The notes beneath the pieces are model-generated. The model searched no databases. It worked only from the letters and a program-made list of their open reading frames with translations, and had not been told where the DNA came from. 64,000 bases of DNA from Linnemannia schmuckeri (Eukaryota; Mortierellomycota; Mortierellomycetes; Mortierellales; Mortierellaceae), in NCBI GenBank assembly GCA_029449235.1, contig JANATG010000016.1:1054001-1118000 (forward strand), given 5' to 3'. The translations under genes were made by a program, and so were the position numbers. Below, in pieces: positions 56,325 to 64,000 of the stretch (position 1 is its first letter; the number at the start of each line of letters is the position of its first letter).

Positions 56325-57651
56325 CTAGTCGCTCATATGACCACTGGCGTCGACAAGGGGACCAGACGGACTGGAGACATGGTTACGCTCAGGAGCATCC
56401 TGCCACGACGTACAGAACTGACACCGCGTCGCCACCTTGCTGATCTTTTGGCGGCAGTATTTGCACTTGACCTTGCTCTTGATGATCTCCTCCTGTTGGA
56501 ATGACTGGAACACTAAATGTCGTTGAATGAAGGGGAAGGGGGAGAGACGTTGTTAGTGATGTACTACATTAACTGCATGAAGCCCTCGCGTGAGATAACA
56601 AAAAAGTATGAGCGATGGAATACCTCGGATGACGGCAAAGAGGGCGAACGCGACGATGAAAAAATTGAACGTCATTTGTAAGAACCGCCCGTACGCGATG
56701 CAGACTGCACCGTCGTCATGGGCTAATAGTTATTTTTATGTCAGCATGCAGCATATCCAGGGGAAGAGAGGGTGGAGAGAGAAGCAGTAGCTGTGTTAAA
56801 ACGAGGCGGACTCAAACAACGTAGATAAGTAGTGCCCCTGATTAAAATCTTCACCGTCAATGAAATTGATCTGTTGTTACCTTGTTCTAATGTAAGATAG
56901 GTTGCCGAAGCGTTCTTGCCATCCTTGATGACAACAAAGAGATCATCCAGACTCGCATGTCCGACCGCCAATCCCAGGGGTGGTGAGATGATATCGTCGA
57001 CCAGTGAGTTCACCAATGACGTGAACGCTGCACCCAGTATCAAACCCACCTATGTTTGTGTCCCATAAAAAAGACAAAGCGGCAAAAAAGAAGACGGTAA
57101 GAGATGGATCCATTTACAAAGTTGGCACTAGATTGTCGTTTAGACGTTATTTTTGGTGCTTATTGCCCTTGTGGTCGTTCCTTGATAGCCTGCCTGTCCA
57201 TAGAACTTTTTTCTTTCTTTGTGTGTGGTCATGCGGACGAGCTCTTTTCTTTTTCCTGAAGTACAAAAGCATGAAGCCCTTTGCCTGCTTAACTTACAGC
57301 CAGCCCAACAACATTCCCATTGTCGATAAAGTCCTATTCAAGTTGAACAAAGAGGGAGCGTTGAAATATGTAAGTCAAAGATGGAAGGATTCGTGGGTTA
57401 GATGCGCAAAGCACAGCAATCTGCACATTTGTTGGAGACTGCAGTGTCTATGAGCGCGGAAATACGGTGAAAGGTGTTACCTTGAAGTGGGTCCAGAGTG
57501 TTTTTGCTTTGCGGGTGACGACCACGCCTCCGTGCAAGAGAGATTCGCGTGCGTTGTCTTCGGCATTATGGAGTCCGTAGACGATCCTTTCGCGTTGTGT
57601 CATCTGTCCGTTTGTATTCCCGTTCTGGCGTCCATTTGGTGGCGATGACAT
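56325..57651 (-). CDS. mscL: Large-conductance mechanosensitive channel (MscL) with C-terminal zinc ribbon
   Basis: Five exons, 57651..57481, 57333..57298, 57049..56881, 56722..56624 and 56512..56325, give 220 aa with every phase consistent. The second exon is only 36 nt and encodes DFIDNGNVVGLA, which completes the family's pre-TM1 segment. TM1 is VGLILGAAFTSLVNSLVDDI, with the Gly/Ala/Val gate pattern, followed by ISPPLGLAVG. TM2 is AYGRFLQMTFNFFIVAFALF. MscL opens at high membrane tension to release solutes under hypo-osmotic shock; a pentamer is expected. The unusual part is the C-terminus: instead of the bacterial helix bundle it has CKYCRQKIS...RCQFC, a CxxC-x(9)-CxxC zinc-ribbon-like module. 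Residues 1-57 form a soluble N-terminal extension. Cell location is unknown. Confidence 0.9.
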
Positions 57652-58322
57652 TTTCTCTGTTTGTTGTTGCTGTGTATTATTGCTTGAGGTTGAGATCGAC
57701 AGAGAAAGAGTGATAGTAGGCGAGAAAGAGCGAAGAGTCAAGTTTGTGGTGGGTGGGTGAGTTGGAGTGGAGAAGAGAAGAAAGAGAAGAAGAAGAAGGA
57801 GAGAGGAAAGAGTTTTCTCTCTCTTTTGTATTCGATTTCGATGATTTGTGTTCCTTTCCTTACCAACTGTGTGATCAAGTCTCGATGATCTCACTTCTTA
57901 CCTAAAGGAAAAAAGGGTCATAAGGGAAGGAAGCAACCACTCGGTTCTTTCTTAGGATCGTTGATGAGTTCGCATAGATACACACACAATAAAGAGCCAT
58001 GTGCTCCTTGTTATTACATACATCCTCTGAGAAAGCTACTGACAACCACTCCTCCACGCTGTTGACCTGTTCTTGCACAAATGCTCACTCTTAGTTCGCG
58101 TTTGTCTTCTTGCTTTTCTTTTTTTTTCTTTGCAGACAAAAGACGAATTTTCCTTTGGGTCACGTGCAGCAATCTAAGGCTCAACGAACGAAACCAAAAG
58201 CGCTCTCACCTTCTCGTAGACTGCTGAGAAAGTTGAAAAGCCCATCATCTTTTTCATACTATCCTTTCTTCTTTCATCACCAACACCCGCCTTCACACCC
58301 CGCTAACTCATATAACAACAAG
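57652..58322. promoter_or_regulatory. Divergent promoter region of MscL and EMC2
   Basis: 670 bp between two head-to-head starts. The MscL side is purine-rich on the plus strand (CT-rich leader in its sense), and the EMC2 side has a CACAACAAG-like leader. No defined operator was identified. Confidence 0.5.
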
Positions 58323-59971
58323 ATGGTCAACGCCGCAAAAGTACTCCAGGACCTGCGTGCCTCCGCAGAGCGCAAACCAGATGTCGTCGTCCGTCTTGGA
58401 AAGCCCCTCATCGAATCAGGCGCTGTCTTGAAGCTCGATGCCGATGGTAAAAAGCACCCACTAGTCGAGCAGGACATTTTCTCAGAGACAACAACTAAGG
58501 GCGTAGCGGACACTTAGGCTGAACGTTTGTCTGAAAATGGCGTTCGGACTATAAAGGTGTGACAGAGGCGGCGGATGCAGGACCTTTCATCAACAGCGGA
58601 CAGGAACATCTCTCGTGGAATGAATGGCAGCAGCAACCGCGACGCGACACCCTGATGACACCTTAAGCCGACGAAAGAGAAAGCGACAGCTCAAAAATAA
58701 CATTAACAGCTGGACCCTGATCTAATATCCACCACTCCCTTTCATACGTTCTATTCTATAGCTTGGCTCGTGTACGAGCAGGTCGCTATTGCTGCTCTGG
58801 ATATTGGCGATGACACCCTGGCTCAGGTACGTTTAGCGCCGGCTCACATTGTTCATCAAACAGGTCCTTTGCTTTTTTCAACTCGACTCGGATCAGGAAA
58901 AGGATCAGAGATCTAACAGTACCTGCCTCTTGTCTTTGTCGTAGAAATGCATTCAAGCTCTCGAGACAAAGTTCCCAGGGTCGCCTCGCGTCCGTCGTCT
59001 TCAAGGAATGCAACTGGAAGCAGTAGGAAAACTCGCTGAAGCCGGACTGATCTACAAGGCTATTCTTGAGGAGGACGAGACCAATGTCGTAAGTGTCATT
59101 CGGAATTAAGCAAGGATTTATTTACGGTTGTGCCTGTCAGTGATCCACATTTGGTACATTCTTAACCCTTTATGAACTCAACCTTTCAATGAACTATTAG
59201 CTGGCTGCGAAACGTCAGGTCATGTTGTTGCGCGCAATGGGATTGCCCTCAGAGGCTATCTCTGCTTTGGTCAAGTACCTGGATATCAACTACACCGATT
59301 TTGAGGGCTGGCTTCAGCTCGCTGATCTGTACCTGGAGGAGCTCATGTAAGCGGTGATTTTGTATCTGGTAGCAGCATTGAGAACAGTACCGGGAATCAC
59401 ATGCCGGATAGGACAAATGGTCCTCGATACTTTTGCTCTTGCACAAGGATCTGACCAACCATCGCATTCTTTCTCTGTGACTTTTATGTCAATAGGTATG
59501 CACAAGCTGCGTTCTGCATGGAGGAGGTGTTGATGCTTCAGCCCCAGAACCACATCTTCCACCTCAAGTACGCCGAAATTCTATACACACAGGACAACAT
59601 CCAACTGGCATTGAAGCAGTTCTGCCGCGTCGTCGAGTTGTGCAGAGATCATGTCCGTGGGCTCTACGGAATCAAGATGGTATCTCTTCATGGATATTTA
59701 GTATTATTGATGGTGAGCATGTACTTGATCTGGTGACCTAAAGTGAGAGTGCTGATGCTAACTTGTGTTTTTTTGTTTTGCTAATGTGAAATAGTGCGCT
59801 TCTCGTTTATTGAAGGCAGCACCATCAAAAGACGCAACAGTAACATCGCAGGAGGATTTGGAGGCTATGGACTTGTTGGCCACAGAGCGTTTGATTGCCC
59901 TCTATGGCGCCCCTGGAGCTGCGGCCGAGTCATCAAAAGTCGCAGCCACCAAGTGGATCGAGACCCAGTAA
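58323..59971 (+). CDS. EMC2: ER membrane protein complex subunit 2
   Basis: Six exons, 58323..58446, 58762..58826, 58945..59088, 59201..59346, 59496..59679 and 59795..59971, give 279 aa. The TPR-type sequence is characteristic of EMC2: WLVYEQVAIAALDIGDDTLA, KCIQALETKFPGSPRVRRL, LEAVGKLAEAGLIYKAIL, YLDINYTDFEGWLQLADLYL, YAQAAFCMEEVLMLQPQN and AEILYTQDNIQLALKQF. EMC2 is the cytosolic scaffold of the EMC, which inserts tail-anchored and multi-spanning proteins into the ER. Length is normal for the family. Introns are short (107-315 nt) with standard ends. Confidence 0.93.
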
Positions 59972-61521
59972 GAGGGAAAAATGGAAACAGGATAGAATTG
60001 GGCAAAACAAAAACAAGTAATACATTATAAACAAAACTCTGCAGAAAGAAAATGCCCTTTTAAAACAAAGAAAGGACTATGGAATGCCTATATGAATATA
60101 CGTTCCTGGAAGAGTTATGTTTGCTATCAATCCTGGAGTCGATACTCACTGCAGGCAGTCGACCATTTCTTCCTCCCTTCCACCTCCTTCCTTCTCGACT
60201 CTTCCTTGATGCTCGCTTCCCGTGCACTCTCATTTGTTACGTCTGCTAAAGGGCTTGAAGTCTCCTCTCGTACGCTCGTCGTCTGTCCCACGACCTCTTG
60301 GGGTGGCAGGCGGTATCCACCCCGTTCTAACCGCCGTAGGTGCGTTTGGCAATAGCCTAAACCTGCGCGCGGCGGATCAATTCGACCGGCACAACACAGC
60401 ATTGATGATCCTCTTTCACGACGGCGCTAATACCTGCTCTCTGGAAGTCCGGTCTGGCTACCTCATAGATGGAAATAAAGCTTGAAATAGCGACGACTTC
60501 TCGGGTAACATCATGGTCTGGCTCTCTGATGGCAGTGTGCTTCATAATGTAACTGATAGCATCAAGACGAGACTCGAAATTTTGACCAATATTGTTGGTT
60601 TGACATTGCGGCAAACTGCAATAGTCGGTCCTTCTAGAATGAGGGACTTGAGAGGGATGTCCGAAGGGCATAGTCACCCGTTAATAAAGAACTAGCATAG
60701 TTCGCAGATAAACGCTGACCTCAGGCACACTGTGGCCGTGGCGTAAGCAACGGGGAGGGGGTTTCTAGATATCGTAGCCTCCCTTGGAGCACATAGCTCC
60801 CCAAACCTCACGTTCACGGATATACGTAAGCCACGCGCGGTCAACGATCGAAGTATTCGCCAACGCGGATAGAGGAAGATGGTCAATGATACTTAGAGGC
60901 TCTCGAGAAGAAAACATGAAACTATTGATCGGCCATGGTGTCGCATTGCACTAGAGAAGGGGGTGGAGTGTGTTTGTTTTGTTGAAGAAAGGAAGAAAAG
61001 GGAAGAAAAGAAAAGGAAAGGAAAAAAATGAAAGAATTCCTTCTAAAACAATCTGCCCAGAGTCTATCAAATACTCTTGGTTGGTGATCATTTTACAAAT
61101 ATTAAATGGGGTTACGCTGGCATTTGGATCTAACAAATCCTTTTTTTTTTTTTTTTCTCTCTCGAGCGCCACGGAGCTGCTGCGTCTTTTCAGACATGGT
61201 GCCATTTATTGCTGTTTTTTGGTGTGATGGAGCTTGTCGAATTGAAAATGAGTATGTTGATGGAAAATGAGGATAAGAGGGCCCATTTGAAGATGTATTT
61301 TCAAAAAGCAACTGCATCGGAGATACTAGTAAATAAGAATTTTACAAAAAGAAGGTGCGCTGAAATGATGAAAAAAGAGGAAGAAAAAAACAACCAATAC
61401 GGCAAAAAAAATAACGAGAAAAATAGAAGAAGGGATGTCAATAGAAAGGAAATAAGAGCGCAAAAGAAGGAACCAAAAAGAAAAAAAAATGGTTCAAGAG
61501 AAGAGGAGAACAAATGGCAGC
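59972..61521. other. Interval with one doubtful coding stretch and purine-rich DNA
   Basis: On the minus strand 60677..60357 encodes a plausible piece (LDAISYIMKHTAIREPDHD, VVAISSFISIYEVARP), ending ELIRRAQV. An overlapping frame (60402..60127) carries on with YCQTHLRRLERGGYRLPPQE. They may be parts of one gene joined by an intron or frameshift, but I recognise no family. 60.97-61.05 and 61.37-61.5 kb are A/G-rich. A T run of about 16 nt is at 61141..61156. Confidence 0.25.
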
Positions 61522-62106
61522 CTAGATGGCCATCTCGTCCACGATTGCCATGAGCTCCGAGGTGCCGCCCTGCTGACCCTCAACAAATGCTCGAATGCGG
61601 GGAAAGTCTGACCGGACGAAATACCTTCTCTGGAGAAAGAGTATTCCAGGCGCATCCCTCCTGTCAAGGATGGCCTCCTCAGGGAACGGCGCCGCCTCGA
61701 TGACAATCCGAGCATTGTCAACGCCCACTTGGAGGCCATGGACTCCTCGGGCAACACGCAAAACATCTCTCTCGTAAAAGAGGAACGCCCTGTCGTAGTT
61801 CTCAGCGGACCAAACAGCATAGACGACCTCAGTAAGAAGGGACTCCAGATGTCTGTTCTCAAGGAAGTACATGGCCTTGTCCTCGGACTTTGTAAGCATT
61901 GGGACAGCGTTCATCCCGCAGTACTCGTTGGCATAACCTTGCAGACGGGCCGGAGTCTCCTCCTCAACCACCCTCTCCCTACACATTCCCTATTTGCAGG
62001 CCTTGCAACCCAGAAGTGGGGGAACTTCTGGGATACGAATAATGAGGGCAGCCTCATGTCCTATTGCAGAGCACATTCTCTCACCACTGGCGCACTGAAT
62101 GGTCAT
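61522..62106 (-). pseudogene. Unknown gene A, interrupted by a TAG after a CxxC motif
   Basis: The start at 62106 (MTIQCASGERMCSAIG) follows a CAA-rich leader. The frame runs 38 codons to LLGCKACK, meets TAG (61990..61992), and continues in the same frame for 155 codons to the end at 61522. The second part has YANEYCGMNAVPML, YERDVLRVARG, GVDNARIVIEAAPFPEE, a basic FLQRRYFVRSDFPRIRAFVE segment and a short acidic end. It is related to the gene at 62.8-63.4 kb. I do not recognise the family. The stop could mark a pseudogene, a readthrough site or an unseen intron (the TAG itself could be an acceptor, AAATAG|GG); I consider decay most likely. Confidence 0.5.
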
Positions 62107-62800
62107 ATTCTTGGTGTGTCTGTTGGCCTTTGGTTGATGGTCGTTGTTTGTTGCTTGTTGGGGAAAATATACGAGAAAAAACGAGAGAAGAGATCCGGCG
62201 TCAAATTGCAAAGATTCTGTTTTTTTTATCAGACAACCCGCTTATCCCATCACATCATCTGACGTTACCGCAATCCAAGACCACATCATTATGTTTTCTT
62301 GATATTAATCTAGCACGGCATCGACAATGATCTTTTTTTTTTGGGAAGGATCATCTTTCAGTTCCAGTCATCATACAATACTCTATGCAGAGTTTGTCAC
62401 GGGATGTACAGTACACCAACCCTATCTCAATATTCGCTTTTTTTTTTTCCTTTTTTTTTTTTCTGTGTTTCATTGAACACCACCAAAAAATTCACCCCTG
62501 AAGTGGAATTTTTTTCTCCCCTTCATCTCGTCTGTTATGCACGCTTTCTTTTTTCTCTCCTCTTCTCATTATTTAAGTACTTAAAAACCACTACAAAGAC
62601 TGATTCGAAGAAGAGGCGATTCATTGATGAGAAAAAAACGCGCTTGACTTATCACGAAAAAAAAAAAATGAATTGAAAAAAAGGACATAAAGGGAGAAAA
62701 AAAAATGCCAAAAAAAAAGGGATCATGAGTGAACAAAAAGGCGGAGCGGCCAGGGCAAGAGGAGGAAAGCGCAAGCGGCAAAAGGAGAGCCACCGTGGCT
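62107..62800. other. Spacer between the two unknown paralogs
   Basis: T/A-rich with several runs of 8-12 T or A (62331-62341, 62438-62461). No gene seen. Confidence 0.4.
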
Positions 62801-63420
62801 CTAGCTAGTAAAGGTATTGACAATCTGTTCCAACTTTCCTCGACCGAATTCGACCAAGTCTCTGACAAACGTCAACTCGGGCGCCGCGAAAGATTCCTTT
62901 GCAAGGAACACCTGTCGAATCCTATTCCGTCCCATGCGGACATCTCCTGTTGGGGGCAGCTCGATTTTATGTTCATGCTCAGCGTAAACCTTGCGAGCAT
63001 TGTCGATCCCAACATCGCCTCCGCACATCCAGCAAGCTTCTCTAACCACGTCCCTTTTTCGTACATCATGGCTGTGTAGTTTTCGATGACTGATTTGATA
63101 GGATATCCAACTTTGAAAGGCAAAGATGTGGACATCCCGAATTCCGAGCAGTACTGTTGTCTCGCCTCACTATCAGTAATCCGAGGTACGACTTCGCCTC
63201 CGTACGAGTGGCCAATGTAAGCTTCAACATCGGGCGGGAAGGGCTCCTTGTTGTTATCGAATTATTTGAATCTGCAGTCAAGGCACAGATAAACTGACGA
63301 CGACTGCTTGTGTCTCCACTGAAATGGAACTGGAAGGACGCATTCAAGATCATTAGCAGGAAAGTGCTCCTTGCTGTCAAAGCAAAGTGTATGGGGGATG
63401 TAGTGAGTGTAGTAGGACAT
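62801..63420 (-). pseudogene. Unknown gene B, paralog of A, with stop and frameshift
   Basis: The start at 63420 (MSYYTHYIPHTLCFDSKEHF) follows a CAA-rich leader and runs 52 codons to VYLCLDCRFK, where TAA (63262..63264) interrupts. The same frame goes on: VEAYIGHSYGGEVVPR, QQYCSEFGM, SVIENYTAMMYEKG. A frameshift near 63055 at a 5-nt homopolymer switches to REACWMCGGDVGIDNARKV, then IRQVFLAKESF and the end VEFGRGKLEQIVNTFTS. Shared with gene A are the C-x-x-C before the stop, the (V/I)DNAR block, the basic FxxxxxF segment and the acidic end. Function unknown. Confidence 0.5.
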
Positions 63421-64000
63421 GGTAGGTTGTTGAAGGGTTGACTGACTGGGTGGAGAGTAGTTTTTGTGAGGTAAAAGGCAAAGGTAAATGGATGAAGACC
63501 AAGCAGAAAGTCAAAAGAGAGGATATAAATAAAGAATATGTACAGAATAAATATAGTGAGTCAAGGCAGACAATGATTGCACCCTCACCGCTGTTTAGGC
63601 GACTTTTTCGTAGTATTCCACTATCGATCGACAAAAAAACCTTTCGTTTTTTCTCGTGACAATTTCAAATGATAGCGGGTAAAGTCACTTTATGTTTCAT
63701 AATAGGGCTTACTTTTGTTATTCTTGTTTATCTGGATGTACATTCAACAGTTCAGATATGATACCAAGGAAAAAAGACCTATGTGAACTGAACAAAGTTA
63801 TGGCCACCTCACTTCTTTTATTGTTTGCCGCTTCAATATCGTCGTTCAGCTCTCTGCTAGCTTGACGCAATCAAAATTATTTTAGCGGCGCAAGCGCAAA
63901 AAATGTTATTGATCGCATTGCTCGCGAGAATATTTCCTAAAGTCACGGGCTGGAATAGGTTATTTACCCGTCATTTCCAAGGACACACGAATTTTTCCCT
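63421..64000. other. Right-edge intergenic sequence
   Basis: Leader of unknown gene B to about 63.5 kb, then AT-rich sequence without a supportable gene. Confidence 0.4.

Noticed and set aside
60357..60677. Confident gene call for the 106-codon minus-strand frame
   Set aside because: It looks partly coding, but I found no family, no clear start context and an unresolved overlap with the next frame, so it is listed only within the interval description.

Overview
The window looks like an early-diverging filamentous fungus, most likely a Mortierellomycota-type genome (Mortierella/Linnemannia relatives). The evidence is short GT-AG introns of about 110-430 nt, CAA-rich 5' leaders, many poly(T)/poly(A) runs of 24-40 nt, a chitin/glucan-wall gene set, a NACHT-WD40 receptor and a large family of F-box/leucine-rich genes in all stages of decay. 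This assignment is inferred from gene content; no marker was compared with a database.

Layout. 0.3-17.2 kb is housekeeping: a NIPA-type Mg2+ transporter (5' end outside the window), a convergent SKN1/KRE6-type beta-glucan synthesis protein whose GH16 active-site motif is damaged, a stack of poly(A)-tailed retroinsertions (one with a tRNA-like head, one a retrocopied mRNA 3' end), tRNA-Cys(GCA), a Hikeshi/OPI10 gene and a tail-anchored DNase I-like phosphodiesterase. 17.5-28.3 kb is gene-poor: a small secreted protein, three decayed F-box/LRR copies, a dead pogo/Tigger-like DNA transposon with terminal inverted repeats, and a 0.4-kb inverted-repeat element. 28.5-34.4 kb is one large STAND receptor (novel N-terminus, NACHT, pentapeptide repeats, about 15 WD40 blades, acidic tail). 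36.1-37.6 kb is a decayed unknown gene.

38.8-50.4 kb is a head-to-tail array of six F-box/LRR paralogs on the minus strand: four intact, one truncated and one full length but carrying three premature stops. All share a C-terminal HPxGIGS tail. Across the decayed copies in the window, six stop codons sit exactly where intact paralogs have tryptophan.

51.4-60 kb returns to conserved genes: a two-TM protein of unknown function, an RBR E3 ubiquitin ligase with a large insert inside RING1, a fungal MscL channel with a C-terminal zinc ribbon and a 36-nt micro-exon, and EMC2 on the opposite strand from a shared promoter region. 61.5-63.4 kb holds two related genes of unknown function, both interrupted by a stop just after a CxxC motif.

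Gene models were built by matching exon ends to GT/AG sites and checking phase. All multi-exon models given with exon lists close to an integral number of codons.
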